Below, in pieces: positions 1 to 9,239 of a stretch of 64,000 nt of DNA; position 1 is the stretch's first letter; each line of letters begins with the position of its first letter. Both the position numbers and the translations under genes were made by a program. The stretch is taken from NCBI GenBank assembly GCA_903828675.1, contig CAIKND010000162.1, forward strand, positions 1 to 64,000, written 5' to 3'. Under the pieces are notes generated by a model that saw only the letters and a program-made list of their open reading frames with translations, was not told the DNA's origin and made no database searches. This stretch comes from an uncultured Acidobacteriaceae bacterium (lineage in GTDB: Bacteria > Acidobacteriota > Terriglobia > Terriglobales > Acidobacteriaceae).

Positions 1-2
1 AC

Positions 3-290
3 ATCTTCGATCTGGTGGAACTGTTGCCTCGCCTCAACGTCACGGGCGACCCGGAGTTGAATCGATTCGCCGAGGAAGCCCGCCAGAAGCTCTGCACCTA
101 CACGGCGCACGATCTCAAGAAACATGAGTTGCTGCGTGTGGTCACGGCGACCGAGGCAGCGGGGATCGTCTCCCGGATGGATGAGGCGATTCGCAATCGT
201 GAGGCCGAGCAGGCCGAGACGAGGCTTGCAACGGTTGAGAACATCTTCGACCATATGTTGGCGTACATGGAGGCGCCCGCGGCGGCATGA
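3..290 (+). CDS. Hypothetical protein, C-terminal part (cut by window edge)
   Basis: The reading frame is open from the first bases and ends at TGA 288-290, so this is the 3' end of a gene that starts outside the window; the internal GTG at 15 is probably not the start. The visible ~95 residues are charged and probably helical, with no catalytic motif. The segment PRLNVTGDPEL reminds me of the C-terminus of DUF3150-type proteins, which sit beside AAA ATPase/VWA genes, and a VWA-like metallopeptidase gene lies 3 kb downstream. That assignment is a guess. Confidence 0.5.
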   Translation: MFDLVELLPRLNVTGDPELNRFAEEARQKLCTYTAHDLKKHELLRVVTATEAAGIVSRMDEAIRNREAEQAETRLATVENIFDHMLAYMEAPAAA

Positions 291-482
291 AACACGATGT
301 CGCCGCAATCATAAGCTGGCCGGACTGGCCAGTTTATGGTTGTAGTTCCGGCTGCCTTTGAATTCCGATTCTGCGATCATTGGGGGAGGAAAAACATCGA
401 ATACTAGGTGCAAGCGACCGAGGTATTTGGCGAAAATTGTTCAGGAGCCAATATTGGCGACGATTCGCCCGAATCGATTACC

Positions 483-1397
483 ATGTTCCAAATGAAATCA
501 GTGGTCTGGTTTACGGTGGCTGTATTGTGCACCTCTGCAATTCTGGGGGCACAGCAGACACCTGTCAGTCACGTCGTAAATGCTGACGGACCGACAATTG
601 TGGCCTTCTTTCCTAATGCGTCGAAGGCAGGTTCCGACAATGCGGACGCGAACGAGGCGCTGAGTGATTTTCAGTTTTATGCAGAGCGCGTTAAGGAACC
701 GCTAAATCAGCTGGGTATTCAATTCACTGAGCAATTTGGTGGCTCATTTCGCATTCGCTCAGGAAGCGAAACGAGACTGTTTACCCCGAAGGCTGAAACA
801 CCCGGCTATTACTTCACTGAACATCGCAAGCGGCCCCACATCGAGTATGGCGTCATGACCGATGTTGACCTTCTCGCCTTAGCAAAAGAGTATTTTGGTG
901 CTTCCCATTCGCCAGACACGTCGATTGCAACCGAGCCAGCTACATCTCTTCCAGGGGTATTCGGCTCTGTCGTCGCGGAAGTTAAAACGAAATCGCGCAT
1001 CACAGTCCTGTTGCCCAGTGAACTCTCTCAACCTGTTGCAGGAGCGAAATACGCAGTCGTTGAGAAAGCCTCAGAGGGCGAATACGCCATATCGCTGTAT
1101 TACGAGATGGGCATCGGGAATGCAGGTTTCGCTGCGCTCTTTGCGGCACAAGCTGACCCCAGCTACGAGCTTCAAGAACGGCCCAACGTTCGCAAAATTG
1201 AATTGTCTAAGGGATTTATCGGCTATTTCCGACCGGTTAGCTGCGGGGGATCTTGTGCACCATCGAACCTCTGGTGGAAAGAGGATCGTGTCTTGTATCA
1301 AATCCAGTTGAAGCTACCGTATACTGTCCCCGAAAATGATCAGCGAAAGGCATTAGTTGCAGCGGCCAATTCTGCTATTCTCGCGGGACCGCGCTAA
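483..1397 (+). CDS. Secreted hypothetical protein
   Basis: The protein is about 304 aa. I prefer the ATG at 483 (or 492) to an upstream GTG at 408 because it puts a classical signal peptide at the N-terminus: a short basic start, a hydrophobic run VVWFTVAVLCTSAIL and a probable cleavage site near LGAQQ. The mature part has no motif I recognise; near the C-terminus there is CGGSC, a possible disulfide pair. It is single-stranded between the fragment at 3-290 and the convergent gene at 1480-2091. Function unknown; export is inferred from the signal peptide. Confidence 0.6.
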   Translation: MFQMKSVVWFTVAVLCTSAILGAQQTPVSHVVNADGPTIVAFFPNASKAGSDNADANEALSDFQFYAERVKEPLNQLGIQFTEQFGGSFRIRSGSETRLFTPKAETPGYYFTEHRKRPHIEYGVMTDVDLLALAKEYFGASHSPDTSIATEPATSLPGVFGSVVAEVKTKSRITVLLPSELSQPVAGAKYAVVEKASEGEYAISLYYEMGIGNAGFAALFAAQADPSYELQERPNVRKIELSKGFIGYFRPVSCGGSCAPSNLWWKEDRVLYQIQLKLPYTVPENDQRKALVAAANSAILAGPR

Positions 1398-1479
1398 ACA
1401 CCGCCAACATCGAGCCGAAAAACAAGAATCCCTCGATTGGGGTAAGGTTGACTGGCCGCGCGCAAGAAGTGTGGGAAAT

Positions 1480-2091
1480 CTATCCGAGCAGTTCACCGTT
1501 TCCTGCATCTACCCACCGTGCGCCACATGCCTCGCAAAGCCAGGTAGCCTTCCGCGGTGGCACCGGAATCGACATGACGTAGAGCGCCAAAAGTGACCGT
1601 CCGCGCTCTGTCCCGCTGCCCAGCGTATTCTCATCCGATCCGCACTTTGGGCAGGTTGGCTGTACGTAGACCTCCTCCTCGCCATACGTGATTGTCTCTG
1701 GAGCCCTTTCTTCCAGAATTTCCCGTGCAGCCGCTTCGTCGCGCTCGTCGACCTGCAATCGCATACCGCCCACCAGATTGGAGTAGAACCAATCCATCCG
1801 CACGAGATTCTCATCTGCAATCCAGGCTGGAATATCCGCCGATTCAAGCAGCGAACGTCCTACGTATGCCTCCGCCAGATCCCGATAACGCCGCACCGTC
1901 ACCAAGCGACGAAACTCCCATTCCTCCGGCTCTTCCACCACCGGCGGCTCAAGCCCGCGCCGCGCAAATTCCGCACGCAACGCCACCTGTGCAACTTCCA
2001 GCAGACCATCGTACGAGCGAGCGAGTTCCATCAGTTCCGTCTCACTCATTTGCGCGTACTGCGCAGCCAGATTTTCGGGACTGGTTGTCAT
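1480..2091 (-). CDS. DUF2007-type protein with C-terminal zinc ribbon
   Basis: A 203-aa cytoplasmic protein. The middle (about 60-125: RYRDLAEAYVGRSLLESADIPAWIADE and following) has the DUF2007 pattern (putative signal-transducing protein), a ferredoxin-like fold seen in PII-like proteins. The C-terminus has two CxxC pairs (CPKCG near residue 145, CEACG near 187), a probable zinc ribbon, followed by WVDAGNG. The N-terminus is a helical hairpin (QYAQMSETELMEL, then ALRAEFARRGLEPP) common in acidobacterial proteins of this type. Ligand unknown. Convergent with the upstream secreted protein gene. Confidence 0.65.
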   Translation of the reverse strand: MTTSPENLAAQYAQMSETELMELARSYDGLLEVAQVALRAEFARRGLEPPVVEEPEEWEFRRLVTVRRYRDLAEAYVGRSLLESADIPAWIADENLVRMDWFYSNLVGGMRLQVDERDEAAAREILEERAPETITYGEEEVYVQPTCPKCGSDENTLGSGTERGRSLLALYVMSIPVPPRKATWLCEACGARWVDAGNGELLG

Positions 2092-2197
2092 GCACTGAAA
2101 TCCTAACAGGAATCGGGAGTGCGGTAGGTCCGAGTAGCTTACGACACGCCCAGCATCGGTTGACAGAAATGGCTAACGTGCAGACCGCCCCTGATCA

Positions 2198-3079
2198 TTA
2201 CTTGCACCATTCTTCACCATGCCGCATAAACAGATGACGGCATCCCCGAGGCAGATGAGCGGGAGCAGGCAACGGATCGCCGGGTTGCCACAATCCCAGG
2301 CGATGCAGTATTTCGGGCATTTCGGAATCAGCTACGGCCAGCGGATTACCATCCGAGTAGCCGGTGTGACCGCGATAGCGAAGGATTTGGCCATACTGCC
2401 CTGAATCCCCGGCTCGGTAGACCTCAATCCAGTAGGTGTAGGGCGCGTTCTCGGTAGGATTGTCGACGATCACGTCTCCTTGCAGCGGTCCGCTTTCGAC
2501 AAAACGTGTGTCCTGATTGTTATTTCTTCCTGTTCGATTCAGGAACACGCGAATGAAGCGATCAGTCCCCTTGTCATATCGATACAATGCAGTAGCGATT
2601 CCGCAGTTGCCGTTGGGGCCTTGCGCCCCGCACACCTTTACGAACAGCAGGGGATTGGACGTGTTCTGATTCGCGTAAACAACGTTGCCGGCGGAAAGAT
2701 GATAGGGCGTGTCGATCTCCGGCATATCACTACTGACCTGTTGATAGAAGTGCAGAGCGCAGTCCGGGCTGGCAGCTTTCACAAGGCAAAGGAATATCGG
2801 TCCGTGGTCCTCCAACTCTGTAGAGGGCTGACCGCCGTCCTGGATGACTACGAACGTCCATTGAGTTACGGTTCCAAAGGGTTCCGTCAGGTCGATATGA
2901 GAAACGACTTTTGATTTCGTGACGCCCTGATGCGACAACGCCGCAATGACCGACCGATCAACTTCCTCTCCTGGAATCGCCTTAGGTTTCTCCGCACCCA
3001 AGAAGTGCGGCGCAACAACGGCGGTCAAGAATGCGCAGCAAAGCGACAGTGCATTGAATCGGCAAGCCAACTGGTTCAT
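2198..3079 (-). CDS. Secreted hypothetical protein
   Basis: About 293 aa from the ATG at 3079; an in-frame start at 3151 is possible but would bury the signal peptide. From 3079 the protein begins MNQLACRFNALSLCCAFLTA, a good signal peptide with cleavage probably near GAEKP. The rest looks like a soluble beta-rich domain without a recognised catalytic motif. It is transcribed divergently from the metallopeptidase at 3204, so the 120 bp between them should hold both promoters. Function unknown. Confidence 0.55.
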   Translation of the reverse strand: MNQLACRFNALSLCCAFLTAVVAPHFLGAEKPKAIPGEEVDRSVIAALSHQGVTKSKVVSHIDLTEPFGTVTQWTFVVIQDGGQPSTELEDHGPIFLCLVKAASPDCALHFYQQVSSDMPEIDTPYHLSAGNVVYANQNTSNPLLFVKVCGAQGPNGNCGIATALYRYDKGTDRFIRVFLNRTGRNNNQDTRFVESGPLQGDVIVDNPTENAPYTYWIEVYRAGDSGQYGQILRYRGHTGYSDGNPLAVADSEMPEILHRLGLWQPGDPLPAPAHLPRGCRHLFMRHGEEWCK

Positions 3080-3203
3080 ATTGAGCGATTTTAGACCATG
3101 ACGCTGTAGGCTGCCGATGACCAGCCATCGGCCAAGGATGGCCAACCTCATACCAAGAAATCCATCTTCCGATGCCCCTCTACGTTTTCAGGAGTGCCAA
3201 CTT

Positions 3204-4421
3204 ATGCTTCAAATCACACACGAAACTCCAGCGGCCGAGCGCATCCGGAAGGCGCGCACGGCTCTTCTGCTCGATCATCCATTTTTCGGGTCGCTTCTGT
3301 TCCGGCTGAAGAACGAAGAAGATCGCGTGATTCCTACCATGGCGACCAACGGCGTTGTACTCCGCTACAACCCGGCGTTCGTCGATACGCTGAATGCGGC
3401 GACCCTGGCCGGGGTGCTGGCTCACGAGGTCATGCACCCCGCGCTCAAGCATCACACCCGGCGGGCCAAGCGCGACCCCAGGCGCTGGAACGAGGCCTGC
3501 GACTATGCGATCAACCCGCTGCTGCTCGATTCCGGTCTCAGTCTGCCGGACGATGTGCTCGTCGATCCACGCTTTCGCGGGATGAGCGCCGAGCAGATAT
3601 ACAACCTGCGCGAGGCCGAAGCGCAACCACAGTCCGATGGCCAAAGTGAATCGGAGCAGAATATAGGCTCCCAATCGAACGATTCGGCTGGCGACAAGAA
3701 TGACAGCGGCACACCGTCTGTTCCAGAGAGCCAAGGCGGCATCGGCCAGGTGATCGACGCACCGGAAACCGACGACGATATGGCAAGCAGCGAGGAACAA
3801 GAACGCGATTGGGAGATCGCCGTCAACCAGGCGGCGACCGTCGCCCAGCAGGCCGGCAAAGTCCCCACCGGCCTCAAGCGGACTCTTGAAGGCGCGGCGG
3901 AAGCCCAGGTCGATTGGCGGGAACTGTTGCGCCGTCTCTGGTCTGACACCATCCCGGCCGATTCCAGTTGGCTGCGCCCCAACCGCCGTCACATCTGGTC
4001 CGGTCTCTATCTGCCCGGCGTCGTGCGCGAAGGCACGGGCGAAATCGCGATTGCCGTCGATTGCTCGGGATCAGTCAATGCGCGGCAGTTGCGTCTCTTT
4101 GAGGCGGAGATCCGTTCAATCCTCGAAGGCCAGCGGCCGGAGCGGGTGCATGTTCTCTACTTCGACGCCGAAGTTCAGAAGGTCGATACCTACACGGTCG
4201 GCGAGATGCTTCACCTCGATCCAGTCGGTGGCGGCGGCACTGAGTTCGGTCCTTGCTTCGACTGGCTCAATGAGCACGGAGTCCGCCCCCAGACGATGGT
4301 CTTTCTGACCGATCTGTATGGGAGTTTCCCTGAGTCCGCCCCAGATTACCCCGTGATCTGGGCCTCGACCGGCGGCCGGCAGGCGCCCTTTGGCAGCGTT
4401 ATTCCTATGCACGCGGCGTAG
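3204..4421 (+). CDS. DUF2201 putative metallopeptidase with VWA-like C-terminal domain
   Basis: A 405-aa protein. The N-terminal domain carries HEVMH (residues 74-78), the HExxH zinc motif, followed by KHHTRR and RWNEACDYAIN, the DUF2201 metallopeptidase-like signature. A low-complexity acidic Ser/Gln linker (about 155-210) leads to a VWA-like domain whose metal-site motif DCSGS lies near residue 285, with FLTDLYG further on. The start at 3204 is preferred over 3117 because the extra 29 residues look non-coding. Such proteins usually pair with a MoxR-type AAA ATPase, whose gene is not in view. RNase H follows 43 bp later and may be co-transcribed. Confidence 0.8.
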   Translation: MLQITHETPAAERIRKARTALLLDHPFFGSLLFRLKNEEDRVIPTMATNGVVLRYNPAFVDTLNAATLAGVLAHEVMHPALKHHTRRAKRDPRRWNEACDYAINPLLLDSGLSLPDDVLVDPRFRGMSAEQIYNLREAEAQPQSDGQSESEQNIGSQSNDSAGDKNDSGTPSVPESQGGIGQVIDAPETDDDMASSEEQERDWEIAVNQAATVAQQAGKVPTGLKRTLEGAAEAQVDWRELLRRLWSDTIPADSSWLRPNRRHIWSGLYLPGVVREGTGEIAIAVDCSGSVNARQLRLFEAEIRSILEGQRPERVHVLYFDAEVQKVDTYTVGEMLHLDPVGGGGTEFGPCFDWLNEHGVRPQTMVFLTDLYGSFPESAPDYPVIWASTGGRQAPFGSVIPMHAA

Positions 4422-4464
4422 CCAATGCTCGGCTCATTGGAACTGCGCACTGCGGAGCAACCCC

Positions 4465-4923
4465 ATGAACAAGCAATTCTTCATCTTTACCGATGGTTCG
4501 GCCATCGGCAACCCAGGTCCTGCCGGTTGGGCAGCTATCGTGATCCACGGGACAAGGCGGCAGGAGATCGCTGGATCGGTTCCCTGGGGCACCGTCTCTG
4601 AAATGGAACTGCGCGCAGCGGTCGAAGCGTTACGCCTTACGCCATCCGGCGCCCGAATCGAGTTGCGCTCGGACTCGGAACTGTTGATCCACGGAATGCG
4701 CTTCCGCGTCTTCCGCTGGAGACGTTACGGATGGCGCAACAGCCGTGGCTTTGACCTGCAACACCAGGAACTGTGGCGCGAGCTGCTCCTGCTGAATGCG
4801 GATCGAACTATTCGTTGGCTATGGGTCAAAGGGCACAGCGGCCATCCAATCCAATCCCGTGCCGATGCGATTGCCTACCAAGCCGCCAGAGCAGTTGCCA
4901 CTCAGGAACGAATTGCTGCCTGA
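4465..4923 (+). CDS. rnhA: Ribonuclease HI
   Basis: A 152-aa protein with all four RNase HI acidic residues: Asp in FTDGSAIGNPGPAGW, Glu in SEMELRAAVEAL, Asp in LRSDSELLI and Asp in SRADAIAYQAA; WVKGHSGH supplies the usual catalytic-loop His. It cleaves the RNA strand of RNA-DNA hybrids. The basic segment RFRVFRWRRYGWRN matches the substrate-binding handle. It sits in an accessory block with a DUF2201 protein upstream and a Gp157-like protein downstream, so it is probably an extra copy carried by a mobile element rather than the housekeeping gene. Confidence 0.85.
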   Translation: MNKQFFIFTDGSAIGNPGPAGWAAIVIHGTRRQEIAGSVPWGTVSEMELRAAVEALRLTPSGARIELRSDSELLIHGMRFRVFRWRRYGWRNSRGFDLQHQELWRELLLLNADRTIRWLWVKGHSGHPIQSRADAIAYQAARAVATQERIAA

Positions 4924-4962
4924 TGCTGCTGGCAGACCACAACTCCAATGAGGAAAAGAACC

Positions 4963-5568
4963 ATGTCAAAGATTGCAGCAACAAATTCGCTTTTTGAGAT
5001 CGACTTGGAATTAGATGGCCTTCTCGATGAGATCGAGGAGCAGACCGCACAGGGCGGCGAACCATCCGGGGAGCTCGTTGCCCGCTTCCACCAATTCTGC
5101 TCGGCACACGACGAAAAGGTGGACAGGATAGGGCGCTTTCTGCGCCAGATGGAAGCGCGCGAACAGTTCTGCCGCAGCGAAGCTGCCCGGCTCAGTGACC
5201 GGGCCCGCACCGCGGCCGGCAAGGTAGAGCGAAGCAGAAACATGGTCCTCTACTACCTGATGAGCCGCGATCTCAAAGCGATCGAGGGGCGCGAGTTCAC
5301 CCTGCGCGCCCAGAAGAACAGCCAGGACTCGGTGCGGATCACCGATGAGGCTGCGCTACCAGTCGCCTTTCGCAAGATCGATGCCCGTGTTGGCGGTGTC
5401 CTCTGGGAAACGGTTCTTGCGATTCTTCCCGACGAGCTTGGCAAAATGCTCGAGAACACAGTGGAAGAATCAAGGCCGGACACGGATTCGATCAAGGCGG
5501 CCATCCTGCACGAGGAACAGGTTCCAGGGGCAGAGCTGCGGCGAGGATGGCACTTGAGAATCAAGTAG
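4963..5568 (+). CDS. Gp157-like phage/plasmid protein
   Basis: About 201 aa from ATG 4963, chosen over ATG 4948 because a purine-rich GAGGAAAAG lies upstream at ribosome-binding distance. The N-terminal half is a long acidic/basic coiled coil. The C-terminal half, with RSRNMVLYYLMSRDL, FTLRAQKNS and the end of a helix-strand unit, follows the siphovirus Gp157 family (PF05565) pattern: coiled coil, then 'k..s..i.d...lP..f'. Gp157 proteins occur next to recombination genes in phages; the biochemical role is uncertain. The next small gene overlaps its end. Confidence 0.6.
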   Translation: MSKIAATNSLFEIDLELDGLLDEIEEQTAQGGEPSGELVARFHQFCSAHDEKVDRIGRFLRQMEAREQFCRSEAARLSDRARTAAGKVERSRNMVLYYLMSRDLKAIEGREFTLRAQKNSQDSVRITDEAALPVAFRKIDARVGGVLWETVLAILPDELGKMLENTVEESRPDTDSIKAAILHEEQVPGAELRRGWHLRIK

Positions 5569-5819
5569 CGGTGACCCCAGCCTCTGAGAAATTCATGTTC
5601 TCAAGGACTGTGAGTAGCGAAGAGAAAACACCGGATAAGATTCGCGCGCTCATCAAGAAGACCTACGGGATCGATCCGGCCAAGACCCTGGACCAGATGC
5701 TCTACAAACGCGCCAGCAAGGGCACAATGTTCTACAAGACCGCCGAAGGCCGCTTCGGATTACTCGCGCTCAGGGCCACCACCGAGGAGGTACGGACGCC
5801 TACCACGGCGGTCGCATAG
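5547..5819 (+). CDS. Small hypothetical protein
   Basis: 90 aa from ATG 5547, overlapping the end of the Gp157-like gene by 22 nt; an internal ATG at 5595 (MFSRTVSSEEK) is the alternative. The core DKIRALIKKTYGIDP...LYKRASKGTMFYKTAEGRFGLLA suggests a small winged-helix or HARE-like fold, but I cannot assign it. A perfect terminator hairpin begins 15 bp after the stop, so this is the last gene of the 3204-5819 transcription unit. Confidence 0.55.
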   Translation: MALENQVAVTPASEKFMFSRTVSSEEKTPDKIRALIKKTYGIDPAKTLDQMLYKRASKGTMFYKTAEGRFGLLALRATTEEVRTPTTAVA

Positions 5820-5834
5820 CCGACAAACGAGACA

Positions 5835-5867
5835 GCAAAAGGGGCCTGGTTCTCAGGCCCCTTTTGC
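5835..5867. terminator. Bidirectional intrinsic terminator
   Basis: A perfect 13-bp stem (GCAAAAGGGGCCT, 5835-5847, with its complement at 5855-5867) closes a 7-nt loop. A-rich and T-rich arms flank the GC core on both sides, so it can terminate transcription in both directions: the 5547-5819 gene on the plus strand and the small minus-strand gene, whose last codons lie inside the hairpin. Confidence 0.85.
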
Positions 5868-6101
5868 TTTGGCTGCTTTCTTATTGGCCCAGGTGGCCTG
5901 GAACTTCTTCCGGCGTGCCGCGCTCCACTTGGGGCGCGCAACACCATCGGCTCGATCCACCGCGGCCGGCCGCGTTCCACTCATCTTCCGCAGCTTCGAG
6001 ATCAGCCCCTGCCGTTCCTTGATCTCGGCCTTGATGGCCAGAATGGCTTCTTGAATGACATCTCTCAGAACCCAACCCCCAGACGCGTAGTCATGATACA
6101 C
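5853..6101 (-). CDS. Small basic hypothetical protein
   Basis: Up to 82 aa; the true start is unclear because the first in-frame start at 6101 is GTG. The core is a short coiled coil (IKAEIKERQGLISKLRKMSG) followed by a Lys/Arg/Ala-rich tail (PKWSAARRKKFQATWANKKAAKAK), a layout typical of small DNA-binding proteins of the H-NS or histone-like tail type. The reading frame runs into the terminator hairpin. Function unknown. Confidence 0.4.
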   Translation of the reverse strand: MYHDYASGGWVLRDVIQEAILAIKAEIKERQGLISKLRKMSGTRPAAVDRADGVARPKWSAARRKKFQATWANKKAAKAKGA

Positions 6102-6266
6102 GACGAGAAAAGGCAGGAGGCAGACTTCGACTACTCAAACACGCCTTGCCCAAACCCACTGCAGCAGGTTTCAACCAAGAATTCAGCTTGATTGTCGATG
6201 GTCTTTCACCGCACCTCCAGATTTCCATTCCGCTGATCGAAGAGGCTCAGCGGCTCGGTACTCCTC

Positions 6267-9239
6267 TCAACACTTTGCCATTAAATCATCGATATTCCGG
6301 GCAGTGACGAATTGAGCAGGGTTTTCTCCTGTGGCCAGCGCCTTGAAGTGCGCCTTACCGCATTCGATCTTGGCACTTTCCTTATCACGCAGATCGTCGG
6401 TGAAGAGGCTGCTCTTTGTCTCGACAACGAAATACAGCCGCTCCACTCCGCCCTTCTCTACCAGCACTGCCCAGTCCGGATTGTAGGTTCCGAGCGGCGT
6501 CGGAACATTAAACCAGCCGGGGAGCTTGGCATAGACCTTCACAGCTTCATTCTTTTCCAATTGCTCAGCAAACGTGCGCTCGACGCCGGCCGAGTCGTAT
6601 ACCACCTGTTCGTACACAGACTTGTCCGAGTTCAGCATATTCTTGAGGTACCCGGTCAGTTCCTCCAGTTCGAAGAGTTCCTGAGCGTAGTAATCCTCGT
6701 CACCGATGCGTTGATAGCGGATGCCGTCCACAAGGGCGAGGCGCTTGGTGCGGTTGATCGACTCGTCCGCCAGCTCAATGAACTGTTGGGGATTCCGTTT
6801 GAAATCATCAAGGCGGTTACTGGCCGTCAAAATCCGCGCAAGACTGCGCCGAGTGAGTTGGGTCTTGTCCTGAAGGTCGGTCAGCAGATCGGGCAGTTCG
6901 ATGTCCATTTCCTCAATGATGATCGGCGCTGCCACCCGGGTCTCTTCGGACAGTACACCTCCGCGCCCGATTGCGAGGTCGGCTATTCGAATCTGTACGC
7001 GGGTCTTGGTTATCTGCGAACTCTTCCGAATTGCCTCAGCGCAGTCCCTCAGCAGCTTATCGTTGTCGAACTGCACACGGTATGTAGTCTTGTGTTTAAT
7101 CCGATCCCATAGGGCTTTGAACTCTTCGCTTTGGAGAACCGCCTGCCTGGCCTTCACCGGCCTCCGCTCATCGGCGTTCTTGATGTTGAGCCTTCCAGCA
7201 AGCTTCCGGAGCACCTCCTTGATCTGTGGGAGCTGCGCCTGGAACTGCTCTGGCAATTGAAGCGTCCCGTCCTTGAGCGCCTGCCGGAGAGTGTCCTGCA
7301 CTTTGCCTTTCACATCGACATGCCCAGCCTCTTTGAGGTGCGCCCAGATTGCTTCAGACTTCTCGACTCCCAACGCTGTTGTCTGGCCGGCCTCGTCCGT
7401 TACGGGGAGCGAGGCGAACTGGTGCTTCTCCACGATGCCAAAGCGGATGCCGGTATCGGCCTCGATTTCCCTTTGAAGGTTCTCGGCGAATTGCTCATAG
7501 CCCTCATTGGCCACGACCGTGAGTGTGTTCACCTCGAACCCACGAATTCGTTCACCCGTGATCGAGTTCACGCACAGGCGCAGCCCGCGCCCTATCGTCT
7601 GCCGACGGAGTAATTCAGAGCCCATGTCGCGCATCGCGCAAATCTGGAAGACGTTCGGATTGTCCCAGCCCTCGCGTAGTGCGGAGTGCGAGAAGATGAA
7701 CTTCAGCTTTGTGTCGAAGCTCAGCAGCTTTTCCTTGTCCTTCATGATGAGGTTGTAGGCTCGCTCTGCGTTTTCGCGGCTGCCCTGATTGCTCTCGGAT
7801 GTGTCTGTCCACCCGCCCTTCTTGTCGATCGAGAAGTACCCCTCGTGAACCTCGACGGCGTCAGATGCCAGGTCTACCTCCTTGAAGAGGGTGTTGTACT
7901 TTGGCAGGGCAGCGGCCTTCCGGTACTCCTCCTCGAACATCAGGGCGTATTTGCCTTTCTCCTGCACGCCATCAGCGTTGTACTTGCGGTAGAACTCGAC
8001 CGCATCGATGAAGAATAAGCTCAGCACCTTGATACCTTGCGGGCGAAGCCGAAGCTCTTTGTCCAGGTGCTCCACAATCGTGCGTCGAATCATTTGCCGC
8101 TTTATCGCGTCGTTATCCACGTCCCCAATTGACTGACCCGGTCGGAGAAGGTTCTCCTGGTTGCTCAGCTCCAAATACTGATCCTCGGCTGCACAGCCGA
8201 TGGCCTGGACCAAACAGTTCGCGTACACGGCACGGCCTGTAATCTGCTCCAGATCATCTCCGGGGCGCACGATCACCGGTTCGCGCTTCACACCAAACAT
8301 CTGCGGCATGTCAAGCTCAACTTTGGCGCTAAACTGGCCCCGCTTGTTGCTGGTCGAGATCAGCTTGACGTAGGCTTTGTTGTGGCCGCCTTCCACTTCG
8401 AGGGAGGCCACTTCGATCTGCTTTACCAGCTTGCGCTCGTAGGCATCCACCGCGTCCAGCCTGTAGAGCATGTGGTGTTTGTCGGCGTGGGTGGCGGAGT
8501 AGCGCAAGGTGCAGAGCGGATTCATCTCTCCGAGTGCGCGCTTGCCCTGCCCCTCAAGGCCACCGTCCACGCTTTGCGGTTCGTCCACAATCAGGATCGG
8601 CCGCGTGGCCCGGATCAGATCGATGGGCTTCTCGCCGCCGGTTTTCTCCGTGTCCTTGTAGAGGTTGTTCACGTCCTTCTTGTTGATGGCGCCGACCGTT
8701 ACAACCATGATCTGAATCTGAGGGCTGGTGGCGAAGTTGCGCACCTGGCCGAGCTTGCTGGAGTCGTAAAGGAAATACTCAAAGGGCGTGTTGGCGTAGA
8801 GGGAACGGAAGTGGTCCTCGGTGATCTGGAGCGTCTTATACACGCCCTCTTTGATGGCGACCGACGGTACCACGATCACAAACTTGGTGAAGCCGTAGCG
8901 GCGATTCAGCTCGAAGATGGTCCGCAGGTACACGTAGGTCTTGCCCGTGCCGGTCTCCATCTCCACCGTGAAGTCGCCAGAGGCCAACGAAGCAGAGGGT
9001 CGCAGCCCGTTGCGCAATTGAATGTCGCCGAGGTTCGCCAGAATCTCATCGTCCAGCAAGTGCAGGCGGTTGCCAATGCCCAAGTCGTTCTCGCGAAAAG
9101 CGAAGGCGTATTGGGCCGCCGTCGCATCGCGCGTGACCGTGAACTCAGTCCGGCAGGTCTCCTGGCCGCGAAACAGGTCGCACACCGACTCGATGGCCGT
9201 GTGCTGGTAGTCCAAGTTGGGTTCAAAGTGCAGCTTCAT
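6267..9239 (-). CDS. Type III restriction endonuclease subunit (Res)
   Basis: A 990-aa restriction and translocation subunit. It has a superfamily 2 helicase core with Walker A ETGTGKTYV (near residue 93), Walker B VDEPQ (near 214) and a helicase C-terminal half (LREGWDNPN, then RRQTIGRGLRL). The C-terminal nuclease shows PD...ETK (NPDWAVLVEKG then VVETKSS, about 920-940), the PD-(D/E)XK site. It acts with the Mod subunit encoded two genes upstream and cleaves unmodified DNA. Its ATG overlaps the RhuM gene stop (ATGA). Length and motifs are intact; it is the last gene of a five-gene operon. Confidence 0.93.
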   Translation of the reverse strand: MKLHFEPNLDYQHTAIESVCDLFRGQETCRTEFTVTRDATAAQYAFAFRENDLGIGNRLHLLDDEILANLGDIQLRNGLRPSASLASGDFTVEMETGTGKTYVYLRTIFELNRRYGFTKFVIVVPSVAIKEGVYKTLQITEDHFRSLYANTPFEYFLYDSSKLGQVRNFATSPQIQIMVVTVGAINKKDVNNLYKDTEKTGGEKPIDLIRATRPILIVDEPQSVDGGLEGQGKRALGEMNPLCTLRYSATHADKHHMLYRLDAVDAYERKLVKQIEVASLEVEGGHNKAYVKLISTSNKRGQFSAKVELDMPQMFGVKREPVIVRPGDDLEQITGRAVYANCLVQAIGCAAEDQYLELSNQENLLRPGQSIGDVDNDAIKRQMIRRTIVEHLDKELRLRPQGIKVLSLFFIDAVEFYRKYNADGVQEKGKYALMFEEEYRKAAALPKYNTLFKEVDLASDAVEVHEGYFSIDKKGGWTDTSESNQGSRENAERAYNLIMKDKEKLLSFDTKLKFIFSHSALREGWDNPNVFQICAMRDMGSELLRRQTIGRGLRLCVNSITGERIRGFEVNTLTVVANEGYEQFAENLQREIEADTGIRFGIVEKHQFASLPVTDEAGQTTALGVEKSEAIWAHLKEAGHVDVKGKVQDTLRQALKDGTLQLPEQFQAQLPQIKEVLRKLAGRLNIKNADERRPVKARQAVLQSEEFKALWDRIKHKTTYRVQFDNDKLLRDCAEAIRKSSQITKTRVQIRIADLAIGRGGVLSEETRVAAPIIIEEMDIELPDLLTDLQDKTQLTRRSLARILTASNRLDDFKRNPQQFIELADESINRTKRLALVDGIRYQRIGDEDYYAQELFELEELTGYLKNMLNSDKSVYEQVVYDSAGVERTFAEQLEKNEAVKVYAKLPGWFNVPTPLGTYNPDWAVLVEKGGVERLYFVVETKSSLFTDDLRDKESAKIECGKAHFKALATGENPAQFVTARNIDDLMAKC

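Noticed and set aside
3180-3992. Minus-strand frame opposite the DUF2201 gene
   Set aside because: The HExxH and VWA motifs on the plus strand decide the coding strand.
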